NCBI GenBank assembly: GCA_965217205.1
Contig: OZ244254.1
Coordinates: forward strand, 1,984,001 to 2,048,000
Direction: 5' to 3'
Source of the DNA: Maricaulis sp947259345
GTDB taxonomy: Bacteria > Pseudomonadota > Alphaproteobacteria > Caulobacterales > Maricaulaceae
Length of the DNA: 64,000 nucleotides
Both the position numbers and the translations under genes were made by a program. Positions 18,801-27,176 of the stretch are shown here, piece after piece. The first letter of the stretch is position 1, and every line of letters begins with the position of its first letter. The notes below the pieces were generated by a model. That model searched no databases and had not been told where the DNA came from. It worked only from the letters and a program-made list of their open reading frames with translations.

Positions 18801-18976
18801 CGATCCTCGGCATGACGCCGCTGCTCGCCGATGCCTTCTTCCAGGGCATGGCGGTTACGATCATTGGCGGGCTGACCTTCGCCACTGTGCTCACGATGAT
18901 CGCCGTACCAGTGCTCTATGCCCTCTTCTTTGGCATTCGCCCCAAGCCGGCCATCGAAGGCCCGGTCGAGACTTGA
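15860..18976 (+). CDS. RND-family efflux pump inner-membrane subunit
   Basis: 1038 residues, typical of AcrB-type pumps, with 12 predicted membrane helices and two large periplasmic loops. It starts ALARLSIEKPVLTWMVILFCLLGG and has the usual LEDPAFTIKEAIIFTPYPGAT entry. The TM4 proton-relay motif reads GMLVDNAIVV: Asp410 is kept but the second Asp of AcrB is Asn411, as in several non-AcrB pump branches. The C-terminal half has LSLSGMLIKNAIVLVDEID. Substrates are not predictable. It is the last gene of the TetR operon. Confidence 0.94.
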   Translation: MSNSSSPSSALARLSIEKPVLTWMVILFCLLGGLSGFLNVGRLEDPAFTIKEAIIFTPYPGATAEEVEQEVTETLEIAIQQMGEVDEIRSESAPGLSEIHVTVDDTIDSDDMPAVWTRLRARVRDTVASLPPGAGAPVVYDDFGDTYGIFYAVTAEGYSDARIRDIARTLRRELLTVEDVAKVAVDGEPDERIYIEIPQENLARLGLSYSALLEDLERENAVVSAGSAPMDDRLVRVEIPQTLGGIDAISNLLITPRGSDQAIRLSDIAEVRRQPVERPSQFIYHNNARAFTIGVAGLPTANIVDVGHAVEARLAELESSLPLGVELHPIYQQHLVVDEAINNFLLSLALSIAIVIGVLCLFMGWRAGLTVGAVLFLTVSGTIFFMDIFALEMERISLGALIIAMGMLVDNAIVVTEGMLTGVMRGRPRMQAAEEAVASTQWPLLGATVIGILAFAGIGLSPDATGEFLFSLFAVIAISLLLSWVIAVTVVPMIGYHLFAAQRAAAQAAGKADLDFDSLYSGRLFNGYRGLLTLALSRRWTVLAGLIAVTLVCYVGFGSVRNSFFPATNTPMFYVNVELPEGTDILTTDETMREIGRFIAAQPETEVIDTFVGAGATRFMLTYSAEQPNAAYGQVIVRTREIDAIPALADRILAHVRETLPDVDIRADRIIFGPPSGAKLEARFSGPDADVLRALAEEAITVLSRDGDVIDIRTDWRNRTPVLRPLIIEERAQTIGVTRENIANALRFATVGSQVGVYREGETLIPILARAPEAERSDPDYLDDRLVWSPQQAAYVPINQVVSSFALEFEDVLIQRRDRTRTIAVRANPHPWETASEGFARFAPIIEAIDLPPGYSMEWGGEYEASAEANASLGGQLPLTFIAMLTISFLLFAKVRQPLIIWAVVPMSVNGVVIGLLATNVAFSFTALLGLLSLSGMLIKNAIVLVDEIDMRIRGGADQAEAVRDGSISRLRPVLLAAATTILGMTPLLADAFFQGMAVTIIGGLTFATVLTMIAVPVLYALFFGIRPKPAIEGPVET

Positions 18977-19009
18977 CGCTGTGTCGGGAAGCGGACAACG
19001 CTCGCGCCC

Positions 19010-20155
19010 ATGACAGCGATTGACCAGGTCCACAATATCGAGGCTTTGCGGGCCCTGGCCCGCAAACGCCTGCCGCGCATGGTGTTTGACTATATCGATG
19101 GCGGGTCCGACGACGAGATCACGCTCGCCCGCAATGACAATCGCTATGGCGATTACGAGCTGAATTTCAAATCCCTCGTCGATATTTCGAAGATCGAGTT
19201 GGAGACGACCATCATGGGCGCGCCGAGCAAGGCGCCGATAATCGTTACGCCGACGGCCGCCCAGCGTCTGTTCAATCCGCGCGCCGGTGAAGCCGCGGTC
19301 GCCCGGGCCGCGCGCAAGGCCGGTCTGATCTACTGCCTGTCCACCCTCGCCTCGACCACGATCGAGGACATCGCGACCCACACTGACGGACCCAAATGGT
19401 TCCAGGTCTATGTCTGGAAGGACCGCGCCATTGTCGAGAAAGCGCTCGAGCGCGCCCAGGCAGCCGGCTTTACCGGCCTCATCCTGACAGTCGATGTGCC
19501 GGTGGCCGGCAATCGTGAGCGGGACCATCTCAACGCCTTCACCATCCCGCCGAAGATCAATGCCAGGACGGTCAGCCAGGTCCTCGCCCGGCCGGGCTAT
19601 CTCTGGGACATGGCGACCACGCCGGAAATCCTTGCTGCCAATTGGGCGGACATGGACACAGGCGGAATGGGCATCATTGAATTCCTCAATTCGCAGTTCG
19701 ACCGCACGGTGACCTGGGAGGATGCCAAGTGGATCAAGGAGGCCTGGGGTGGCCCCTTCGCGATCAAGGGCATTGCCCGGCCCGATGATGCGCGGCGTTG
19801 CCTTGATGCCGGCGCCGATGCGGTGTGGATTTCCAATCATGGCGGGCGACAGCTGGACACGGCTCCGGCCACAATCGACACCCTGCCCGATATTGTCGCC
19901 GCCGTGCGCGGTCAGGCCGAGATCATTCTCGATGGCGGCATCCGGCGCGGCACCGACATCATCAAGGCGCTGGCGCTCGGCGCCAATGCGGTGGCGGTCG
20001 GGCGACCCTATCTGTTCGGACTGGGTGCTGCCGGTGAAGCCGGGGTCGCGCGGGCCCTGGATATCCTGCTGACGGCGCTGGAACGCGACATGGCACTGGT
20101 TGGCGCGTCCCGCCTGTCAGACCTGACACCGGACTTTGTCCGTCTGCCGCGCTAG
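19010..20155 (+). CDS. FMN-dependent 2-hydroxyacid oxidase/dehydrogenase
   Basis: 381 residues forming one TIM barrel of the glycolate oxidase/LldD/mandelate dehydrogenase family. Markers are FDYIDGGSDDEITL near the N-terminus, WFQVYVWKDR (Tyr134), the catalytic SNHGGRQLD (His277, Arg280), and the FMN phosphate site DGGIRRGTDIIKALALGANAVAVGRP (shown in part). Substrate could be L-lactate, glycolate, mandelate or a longer 2-hydroxyacid. It starts 33 bp after the efflux pump and 41 bp before a ThDP-dependent lyase, which suggests a shared pathway with the latter. No strong ribosome site is seen. Confidence 0.88.
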   Translation: MTAIDQVHNIEALRALARKRLPRMVFDYIDGGSDDEITLARNDNRYGDYELNFKSLVDISKIELETTIMGAPSKAPIIVTPTAAQRLFNPRAGEAAVARAARKAGLIYCLSTLASTTIEDIATHTDGPKWFQVYVWKDRAIVEKALERAQAAGFTGLILTVDVPVAGNRERDHLNAFTIPPKINARTVSQVLARPGYLWDMATTPEILAANWADMDTGGMGIIEFLNSQFDRTVTWEDAKWIKEAWGGPFAIKGIARPDDARRCLDAGADAVWISNHGGRQLDTAPATIDTLPDIVAAVRGQAEIILDGGIRRGTDIIKALALGANAVAVGRPYLFGLGAAGEAGVARALDILLTALERDMALVGASRLSDLTPDFVRLPR

Positions 20156-20196
20156 AAATATCACCAAGAAGAAACCAATCATCACGGGGTCGATCC

Positions 20197-21750
20197 ATGT
20201 TCGCAGCTGAAAGCCTGGTCCGCACGCTCATCAATCAGGGGGTCGAGGTCTGTTTCACCAATCCCGGCACCTCCGAGATGCACATGGTCGCAGCCCTCGA
20301 CCGGACGACCGGGATGCAGTCCGTTCTCTGCCTCTTTGAAGGCGTCGCCACCGGCGCCGCCGACGGTTATGCCCGCATGGCCGACAAGCCGGCCTGCACC
20401 CTGCTCCATCTGGGGCCAGGCGCCGCCAATGGCCTCGCCAATCTGCACAATGCCCGGCGCGCCTATGCGCCGGTGGTCAATATCGTCGGCGACCATGCCC
20501 GCGATCACCTGAAGTTCGATGCGCCGCTGACCTCTGATGCGGACGGCGTCTGCCGCCCGATGTCGCGCTGGGTCGGACGGGTCAGCGATCCGTCCGAAGT
20601 GTCGACCATGGCGGTCGAGGCGGTGCGCCAGTCTTATCGGCCGGAACGCGGCGTCGCCACGCTCACCCTGCCCGCCGACTGCGCCTGGTCCGATGCTGAA
20701 CCGGCGGTGATTGACCGCGTCGCCATGCCCGGACCCAATCCGGTTCCCGACGCCACGATCGATGCCGTCGCCGCGGCCCTCAAGGCCGCGGAAAACCCGG
20801 TTCTTTTCCTGGGCAATGACGCCTGCCGAGAAGATGGTCTTGCAGCGGCGGGCCGGATCGCCGAAGCGACAGGTGCGGCGCTGTTCATGGACACCTTCGT
20901 GCCGCGCATTGCGCGCGGTCATGGCCGGGTCTCACCCAAGCGGCTCGGCTATTTCGGCGAACAGGCGCTCGAGGAACTCGGCGGCGCCGACCTGATCGTG
21001 ATTGCGGGTTCGAAACCACCGGTCGCCTTCTTTGCCTATCCAGGCCAGCCGAGTGAATTGACCCCGCCGGGAACCCGCACCGAGCACCTCGCCGGCCCGG
21101 CCGATGACGTGATCGGCGCGCTCGAAGCGCTGGCTGACGAGCTGGACGTCGCAGGGACCAAGCTCGATCTGCCGGAATTGTCGCAAGCGCCCAAACTCTT
21201 CCCCGATGAAGCCCTCAACCCCGGCTATGTCGGCATTTCCCTCCTGCGCCACATGCCGGAGGATTCCGTCATTTGCGATGATGCGACGACATCCGGCATG
21301 GGCGTCTTTCCCTGGATCACTCATGGCCCACGCCACGACTGGCTATGCCTGACCGGAGGGGCGATCGGCTCGGGCATGCCGCAGGCTGTGGGCGCGGCCC
21401 TCGCCTGCCCGGACAGGCAGGTCTTCGCCCTGTGCGGTGACGGGGCGGCGGCCTATACGCTGCAGGCCCTGTGGACCCAGGCCCGCGAGAAGCAGAATGT
21501 CATCAATGTCGTCTTCGCCAATCACTCCTACCTGGTCCTGAATGTCGAACTGGCGCGGGTCGGCGCTGGCAATCCCGGCCCGGCCGCCCAGCAGATGCTG
21601 TCGTTGGACAATCCCAAGATGGACTGGGTCAAGCTGGCGGAAGGGTTCGGCGTTCCCGGCCAACGCGCGCGGACTGCCGGCGAATTCGATAATGCGTTGA
21701 AACACGCTCTCGCCGAGGGCGGACCGCAATTGATCGTCGCGGAAATCTGA
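20197..21750 (+). CDS. ThDP-dependent lyase/decarboxylase, acetolactate synthase-like
   Basis: 517 residues with the three-domain ThDP layout: a PYR domain with the activating Glu in CLFEGVATGAADGYARM, a degenerate middle domain, and a PP domain with the GDGAAAYTLQALWTQ... ANHSY diphosphate/Mg site. It is shorter than biosynthetic IlvB/IlvI (~570) and has no small subunit beside it, so true acetolactate synthase is unlikely. With the 2-hydroxyacid oxidase next door, a benzoylformate decarboxylase-like or 2-hydroxyacyl-CoA lyase-like role is more plausible. Substrate uncertain. Confidence 0.8.
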   Translation: MFAAESLVRTLINQGVEVCFTNPGTSEMHMVAALDRTTGMQSVLCLFEGVATGAADGYARMADKPACTLLHLGPGAANGLANLHNARRAYAPVVNIVGDHARDHLKFDAPLTSDADGVCRPMSRWVGRVSDPSEVSTMAVEAVRQSYRPERGVATLTLPADCAWSDAEPAVIDRVAMPGPNPVPDATIDAVAAALKAAENPVLFLGNDACREDGLAAAGRIAEATGAALFMDTFVPRIARGHGRVSPKRLGYFGEQALEELGGADLIVIAGSKPPVAFFAYPGQPSELTPPGTRTEHLAGPADDVIGALEALADELDVAGTKLDLPELSQAPKLFPDEALNPGYVGISLLRHMPEDSVICDDATTSGMGVFPWITHGPRHDWLCLTGGAIGSGMPQAVGAALACPDRQVFALCGDGAAAYTLQALWTQAREKQNVINVVFANHSYLVLNVELARVGAGNPGPAAQQMLSLDNPKMDWVKLAEGFGVPGQRARTAGEFDNALKHALAEGGPQLIVAEI

Positions 21751-21753
21751 CCG

Positions 21754-23577
21754 TCAGCCGTTCGACATTCGGCTTTCGTCACCGGTCGGTGCTTCATCGC
21801 GGCGATCGGTCACCAGCGCGCTTTCCAGCACGCGGCGCAATTCGGCGATCTGGACCGGTTTGGGCAGATAGTCGGTAAATCCGGCGGCGAGGAATTCGCG
21901 GCGGTGATCATCCGATGCCAGCGCGGTGACCGCAATGATGCGGGCATCGGCGGACTTGCGGGTTTCGCGAATGCATTGCATCGCGCTCACCCCGTCCATT
22001 TCGGGCATCTGGATGTCCATCAATACTACGTCATAGGCAAGCGAGGTCGCCTTGTTGACCGCTTCGCGACCACTCGCGGCGCAGTCCACAACCAGCTCGT
22101 CGGCTTTCACCACCTGCTGAACCATGGCCTTGAGCACGAGCTGGTTCGTCATGACGTCATCCACAACCAGCACACGGCCCGCAGCCTCGACGGGTTTGGT
22201 GGAGGCCGGATCAGGTTTGGCGGTTTCCGGTTCGGATGCGGTGAGGCGCTCCAGCGGCACGTCCACGGCAAAGGTGGAGCCGCGCCCCATTTTGCTGGAG
22301 AGCGTGATCTTGCCGCCCATCTTTGTCACCAGGCGGCGGCAGATGGCAAGGCCCAGCCCGGTACCGCCATAGCGGCGCGTTACCGACGCATCGACCTGAT
22401 TGAAGGGGTCGAAAATCTTGTCCTGCTTGTTTCCGGGAATTCCGATGCCGGTATCGCGAACCGACAGGCGGACCCGCGTCTTGCCATCGCGCACCTCGCC
22501 GACCGTCGCCAGCGAGACGCTGATCCGGCCAGAATGCGTGAACTTTACGGCATTACTGAGCAGGTTATTGACGACCTGCCGCAGCCGGACCGGGTCCCCT
22601 TTCACAAAGCACGGGACACCAAGCTGGTTTTGTACTGTCAGCACCACGCCTTTGCTCTCGGCCTGCGGTCGCCAGTGATCGGTCATGTTGCGGATCAGTT
22701 CCGCCAGATCGAACTCACGATTCTCGAGTTCGAGCGCGTCGGCTTCGATCTTGGACAAATCGAGAATGTCATTCAGCAATTCAAGCAGCGCCTTGCCGCT
22801 GTCATCGATCAGCTCGAGGCTGCGTCGGTGATCATCTGTGAGACTGGGATCGGCCTGCAATACATTCGTCATGCCCAGAACGCCATTGAGCGGGGTTCGG
22901 ACCTCATGGCTCATATTGGCAATGAAATCCGACTTTGCGCGATTGGCCTGCTGGGCCGCGATCAGGGCCGTTTCCAGCTGTTGGTTGGCCGAGGCCAAGG
23001 CGCGCTGTGCATCCGTCGTCGCCGACCGGAAGCTGGACCCGAACAGGACAATCCAGACGCAGGACAGGGCGCCGGCAGCAACCAGCATGTCGAGCAATTC
23101 GGACGGATTGAAGCCGAGGCGCCCGCCCTCTGTTACATGTGCGTTGCTCATGATCAGGCCGAAATAGGCGGCAAGCGGTATGACCGCGAACAGGGCTGCC
23201 CGTGCCCCCCAGGCGATATAGGCCCCGAGGACAATACCGGGCAGGTAAAGTGTGGCAGGCGGGAAGGAGCCGCGATTGGCCCAGGCCGCAGCGAACAGGA
23301 CGATCGAGGCGAGCAGGATCATGATCGCGATCGTGGCGTCCGGTCGGCGGAGCTTCAGACCCGTGACGCCCACAATCCCGGCAAGCATGGCTGACGCCAG
23401 ACCGAGTTCCGCCATGCCCGGGCGGCCATCGAGAACAAATGCGAGCACGCCGGCATTGACCAGGCCCATCAAGGTAAAGATCGCTGAATAGGCGACGGCG
23501 ATACGCGCTTTGATGGCATAATCGAAATCGACGAGCGGATCAGCACCCGTCCAACGGTCGATCTGTTTCCACAGCAT
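21754..23577 (-). CDS. Hybrid sensor histidine kinase with C-terminal receiver
   Basis: 607 residues from ATG 23577, chosen because GAGGAGGG lies 10 bases upstream; an upstream frame to 23724 lacks such support. Six or so membrane helices (~28-180) form the sensor, followed by a short coiled coil, HisKA with His224 (NMSHEVRTPLNGVLG), HATPase (N-box NNLLSNAVKFTHSG, G-boxes DTGIGIP and GGTGLGLAICRRL) and a receiver with Asp521 (VVLMDIQMPEMDG). No periplasmic domain is seen, so it probably senses a membrane or cytoplasmic cue. Its output partner is not encoded nearby. Confidence 0.92.
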   Translation of the reverse strand: MLWKQIDRWTGADPLVDFDYAIKARIAVAYSAIFTLMGLVNAGVLAFVLDGRPGMAELGLASAMLAGIVGVTGLKLRRPDATIAIMILLASIVLFAAAWANRGSFPPATLYLPGIVLGAYIAWGARAALFAVIPLAAYFGLIMSNAHVTEGGRLGFNPSELLDMLVAAGALSCVWIVLFGSSFRSATTDAQRALASANQQLETALIAAQQANRAKSDFIANMSHEVRTPLNGVLGMTNVLQADPSLTDDHRRSLELIDDSGKALLELLNDILDLSKIEADALELENREFDLAELIRNMTDHWRPQAESKGVVLTVQNQLGVPCFVKGDPVRLRQVVNNLLSNAVKFTHSGRISVSLATVGEVRDGKTRVRLSVRDTGIGIPGNKQDKIFDPFNQVDASVTRRYGGTGLGLAICRRLVTKMGGKITLSSKMGRGSTFAVDVPLERLTASEPETAKPDPASTKPVEAAGRVLVVDDVMTNQLVLKAMVQQVVKADELVVDCAASGREAVNKATSLAYDVVLMDIQMPEMDGVSAMQCIRETRKSADARIIAVTALASDDHRREFLAAGFTDYLPKPVQIAELRRVLESALVTDRRDEAPTGDESRMSNG

Positions 23578-23747
23578 ATCGCGCGATCCCTCCTCAATCG
23601 GGTCGGAATATAGCCTGCCAGGGTTAACAAATCCGTGTGCTCTGGAAGATATCTTACCTTTGATTGTGACGCGCTTTTCAGGTGAGGATCGAGATGCGCC
23701 GCCCCAAAGCGGGACGGCGCTCACTCGCCATTTCCGGTCTTGATTTC

Positions 23748-25304
23748 CTAGAAAGTGGCCTGGACACCAAAGGTCAGGATATCCGTCGTGGCATCCCGCT
23801 CGGACCAGGTCGAACCGTCCGGGAAATTGCCGCCGCTGAGGAAGTTGAGCGGGACCCAGCCATCGGTGTGGATGTACTCGCCGAACATGTTCACACCCGG
23901 TGCGAGGAAGTAGGACAGGCCAGCGACATACTGGTCCTGGCGCTCCCAGGGTGCGCCGTCATCACCCGCGCGGAAGCGGCTGAACTCGAGCGAGACGTCG
24001 AGCGGGCTTTCTGCACCGATGTCCATGGAGTAGCGGCCGCCCAAAGCCCAGGAGGAGGTCTCGCGTGCTTCGAAAACGCTGAGCGGATTGGTCGGATCCG
24101 GAACCGCCGATCCCGGCCAGATATCAGTGGTTTCCTGGAATTCACCAAGGAATTCGAAGGCCCCCATCGTCACACGGCTATAAACCGCATAGGCCGGGTT
24201 ATTGTCGGCACACGGGTTGAAGTGGAAAACGGGATAGGCCTGGCAGTACGGGCTGGCATGCTCGTAGCTGGCACCCACCATGATCGAGCCATCTGCACCG
24301 ATCGGCGCCGTGTAATTGGCGTCGACGGCGAAATTATTCACCCGCGACGGGACATTGGTGCCCTGAACCGGTGAATTGGCCGCGCGGAACTGGGCGCCGC
24401 CCTGGATGCCCATCGCGCGGATGTGAAGCCCGTCATTGTAGTAGCCAACCAGGCCGCCATAGGCGAGACCGGCGAAAGAGTGCCAGGTCGTCGAATTGGT
24501 GAAGGGGCTGACCGTGTCATTGAGGCCGAAGGGCGTATCCATCTTGCCGAGCGCGGCATAGATCGGCGACGTGTCGAGATTGCCATACATCACCCAGGCC
24601 TTGCGGACCTGGACCTGATTGCGGTTGAGGTCGGTGATGGTGCCCTGACCGAAGCTCTGCTCCGGATTGTAGAGCAATTCCATATAGGCCGTAACATTGT
24701 CCGAGACGCGAGCCGTGGCCGCCAGCTGAGCGGAATGAACGACCATTTCGGAGACGTCTTCACCGATCTGGTTGGCCGAGGTCGGGTGACGCATCAGCCA
24801 GCCGAACTTGGTGTCGGAATTCGAGCGCTGGTAGTTGGCCAGAACCGTCACACCACCGCTCAGCGTGACGCGATTGTCCAGCTGGCCGTTCTGCATGGCC
24901 TGGAGCTGGATCAGCTGCCGCTGATTGACGCCCTCGGCATGGTCCAGGACATCAAAGCTGTACTGCGTACTGAGGCCGACGAAATTCTGGCGATAGCTGT
25001 CCTGGTGCGCGGCATGATGGTCCGCATTGGCGACCTGCTCCGGCGCATGGCCGGGTCCGGCATGATGCGGCGCAGTGTGCGGCGCGCTGTGCGGAGTCGC
25101 GTGCGGTGCGGCGTGCGGCGACGCCGTCGCTTCCAACGCGCCCTGGGCCTCGAGGAATTCGAGCAGGCGGCGATTGGTCTCTTCCAATTGCTCGATACGC
25201 GCTTCAAGCGCTTCAATACGAGCGTCGTCGTCTGCAAACGCGACGGATCCGGTTGACGAAAGCGCAATCACGCTCGCGCCAAGCGCAAGGATATTTCGGT
25301 ACAT
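23748..25304 (-). CDS. Outer-membrane porin-like protein with coiled coil and His-rich segment
   Basis: 518 residues. A signal peptide ends ...VAFA. It is followed by a short coiled coil (RIEALEARIEQLEETNRRLLEFLEAQG, shown in part) and a His/Ala/Pro-rich stretch (~60-105, about fifteen His) that could bind metal. The remaining ~400 residues show alternating beta-strand patterning and a C-terminal FGVQATF ending on Phe, as in outer-membrane barrels. The N-terminal coiled coil plus barrel recalls LbtU-type siderophore porins; this is a weak analogy. Possible role: metal or siderophore passage. Confidence 0.6.
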   Translation of the reverse strand: MYRNILALGASVIALSSTGSVAFADDDARIEALEARIEQLEETNRRLLEFLEAQGALEATASPHAAPHATPHSAPHTAPHHAGPGHAPEQVANADHHAAHQDSYRQNFVGLSTQYSFDVLDHAEGVNQRQLIQLQAMQNGQLDNRVTLSGGVTVLANYQRSNSDTKFGWLMRHPTSANQIGEDVSEMVVHSAQLAATARVSDNVTAYMELLYNPEQSFGQGTITDLNRNQVQVRKAWVMYGNLDTSPIYAALGKMDTPFGLNDTVSPFTNSTTWHSFAGLAYGGLVGYYNDGLHIRAMGIQGGAQFRAANSPVQGTNVPSRVNNFAVDANYTAPIGADGSIMVGASYEHASPYCQAYPVFHFNPCADNNPAYAVYSRVTMGAFEFLGEFQETTDIWPGSAVPDPTNPLSVFEARETSSWALGGRYSMDIGAESPLDVSLEFSRFRAGDDGAPWERQDQYVAGLSYFLAPGVNMFGEYIHTDGWVPLNFLSGGNFPDGSTWSERDATTDILTFGVQATF

Positions 25305-25604
25305 GATGTCCCCTGTGTGAGAAGTCGGCGCACCTGTCCCGGGTCACGCCGCAAGCAAGCGGTTTCCAGCTACCCATATCCGCCTCTCAAGACAAGCATT
25401 GCGGGTAGCTGTCGAAAACGAAGTGTGAATGCGTGGAAGCGACCCATCCGCCACGACGGAAATCACACCGCGCGAAAACGGTCGCCCATGGTCGGGGTGC
25501 GCTTTGGGTCGAACCCAGAGGGTTCCCAAGCGCGACCGCGCGCCGGCCGGTCAGGCCGCCCCATCGGAGGCGTGAGCGCAGCGAGCTGCCGTGAGATCAG
25601 AAAA
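25305..25604. other. Intergenic region upstream of the porin gene
   Basis: About 300 bases between the porin start and the 3' end of the tRNA. It should contain the porin promoter and leader. A small GAACCC-AGA-GGGTTC palindrome is seen at 25511-25525. No coding frame with credible composition and no recognised RNA motif were found. Confidence 0.5.
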
Positions 25605-25681
25605 TGGTGGGCCCGGAGGGACTCGAACCCCCAACCAAGCGGTTATGAGCCGCCGGCTCTAACCAATTGAGCTACAGGCCC
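25605..25681 (-). tRNA. tRNA-Ile (anticodon CAT, lysidine type)
   Basis: Cloverleaf on the minus strand from 25681 to 25605. The acceptor stem is GGGCCTG with CGGGCCC (one G-U). The D arm is GCTCAATTGGTTAGAGC. The anticodon loop is CTCATAA on a GGCGG/CCGCT stem. The T arm is GGGGG TTCGAGT CCCTC and a CCA end is encoded (25605-25607 complement). The anticodon CAT could mean Met, but the acceptor stem and the CTCATAACCGCTTGGT stretch match bacterial Ile2 tRNAs, whose C34 becomes lysidine to read ATA. Confidence 0.88.
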
Positions 25682-25859
25682 GCTGTTAAAGCGTGGGCCC
25701 ATGGTTACTGGCTCTTGGCGCTGTCGCCAAGACGGGTTGGCAGGCATTGTTACAGGTCTGACATCATGATGGCGAAAATGAATCGCGCGCGTTCAGCGTG
25801 CGCTCAGCCACATCGGTGTTAGTGTCGCCGCAAATCAACCCGTCACGGAGAGCGACACC

Positions 25860-26567
25860 ATGATCCGCACACTCATCACCTCCACCGCCCTGGCCGCCAC
25901 GCTGTGCCTGCCGGCCTTCGCCCAGACCCAGCAAAACGAGCCCACCCTGTCCCTGTCGGAAAGCGCCACGGTGCAGATGGCGCCTGATTTCGCGACGGTT
26001 TCGTCCGGTGTCGTGACACGCGCAGAGACCGCCCAGGCCGCTGTGCGCGCCAATGCCCAGGCCATGAGCGAGGTTTTCGGTGCCCTGCGTCGCGCCGGCG
26101 TCGAGAATGATGACATGCAGACCGCCCAGCTGTCCGTTTCGCCGGTCTATTCCGACCGCCGCGAGCCCAACCAGATCGAGCGCACCATTATCGGTTATGA
26201 AGCCCGCAACCAGGTCAGCGCCAAGGTGCGGGACACCGACCTTGTCGGTCAGGTCATCGACGCCATGGTGTCGGCCGGCGCCAACAATATCAATGGTGTC
26301 ACCTTCGGCGCTGAAGACACCGATGACGCCCTGAATGCCGCACGCCGCGAGGCCATCGCAGGACTGCTGGCCAAGGCCGAACTCTTCGCCGATGCGGCCG
26401 GCTTCGAACTCTGCGGCATCCGCAATATGGGCGAGAGCAATTACCGCCCGCAGCCCGTTTATGAATCCCGCATGATGAGCATGGATGACGGCGCCTCCAC
26501 GCCGGTCGCGGCGGGTCAGCTGACGCTCACCGCGACGGTCAGTGCCGATTTCTGCATCAATCAGTAA
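25860..26567 (+). CDS. SIMPL/DUF541-domain periplasmic protein
   Basis: 235 residues. A Sec signal peptide (MIRTLITSTALAATLCLPAFA) precedes a SIMPL (DUF541) domain with LSLSESATVQMAPDFATVSSGV at its start, the VENDDMQTAQLSVSPVY loop, and GVTFGAEDTDDALNAARREAIAGLLAKAELFADAAG in the middle. Related proteins (BP26/OMP28 types) form periplasmic oligomers; their function is poorly defined. CACGGAGAGC serves as ribosome site. Confidence 0.85.
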   Translation: MIRTLITSTALAATLCLPAFAQTQQNEPTLSLSESATVQMAPDFATVSSGVVTRAETAQAAVRANAQAMSEVFGALRRAGVENDDMQTAQLSVSPVYSDRREPNQIERTIIGYEARNQVSAKVRDTDLVGQVIDAMVSAGANNINGVTFGAEDTDDALNAARREAIAGLLAKAELFADAAGFELCGIRNMGESNYRPQPVYESRMMSMDDGASTPVAAGQLTLTATVSADFCINQ

Positions 26568-26579
26568 ACGAAAGGCTGA

Positions 26580-26945
26580 TCAGGCCGCCTGGGGCTTGGC
26601 CATGACCTTGTTGTGCTCGTCCAGGAGGACCACAACCGGGTCATACTGCTCGGCCTCGGCGGCCTCCATCCCGGCATAGGCAACCACGATGATGCGGTCG
26701 CCGACCTGGGCCAGGCGCGCGGCCGCGCCATTGATGCCGAAGGTCCGGCTGCCGCGCGGGGCCTCGATGGCATAGGTGGTGAAACGCTCGCCATTATTGA
26801 TGTTGAGCACATCGACCTGCTCATAGGGCAGGATGCCCGCCGCATCGAGATAGTCGCGGTCGATCGAGATCGAGCCTTCATAATGAAGGTCGGCCTGGGT
26901 CACGACGGCCCGGTGCAGTTTGCATTTCATCATGGTGAGGCGCAT
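26580..26945 (-). CDS. panD: Aspartate 1-decarboxylase proenzyme
   Basis: 121 residues from ATG 26945, which has GGAGGAG four bases upstream and aligns without gaps to the N-terminus of E. coli PanD (MRLTMMKCKLHRAVVTQADL). The self-cleavage site is Gly24-Ser25 in HYEGSISI, producing the pyruvoyl cofactor. INGAAARLAQVGDRIIVVAY is the conserved core. The enzyme makes beta-alanine for pantothenate and CoA synthesis. No other pan gene is nearby. Confidence 0.96.
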   Translation of the reverse strand: MRLTMMKCKLHRAVVTQADLHYEGSISIDRDYLDAAGILPYEQVDVLNINNGERFTTYAIEAPRGSRTFGINGAAARLAQVGDRIIVVAYAGMEAAEAEQYDPVVVLLDEHNKVMAKPQAA

Positions 26946-27176
26946 CGCGCTCCTCCAACAACAACATATTGCGGTGCACATACGGGCAAGCGGGGCAAAA
27001 TTCAACGCCTGTCGCCCGCATGTACGGTTCACAGGGATGTTGGTCTCGCCCGATTCCCTTGCCAGCGCGTGAACGCCGCGCGCCGCAGCGGCGCGCCGCA
27101 CCGGTCACACTCTCATCGAAGGTTCATGCGAGGCGTGCGAAAAAGCGCTATACTCTTGGTTGGGGAGAGACTGATT

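Noticed and set aside
18266..19840. 524-codon open frame on the minus strand
   Set aside because: Antisense to the RND pump and the hydroxyacid oxidase, both of which have clear motifs; composition is His/Asp/Arg noise.
25605..25681. Elongator tRNA-Met reading of the CAT anticodon
   Set aside because: The acceptor and anticodon arms agree better with lysidine-type tRNA-Ile2.
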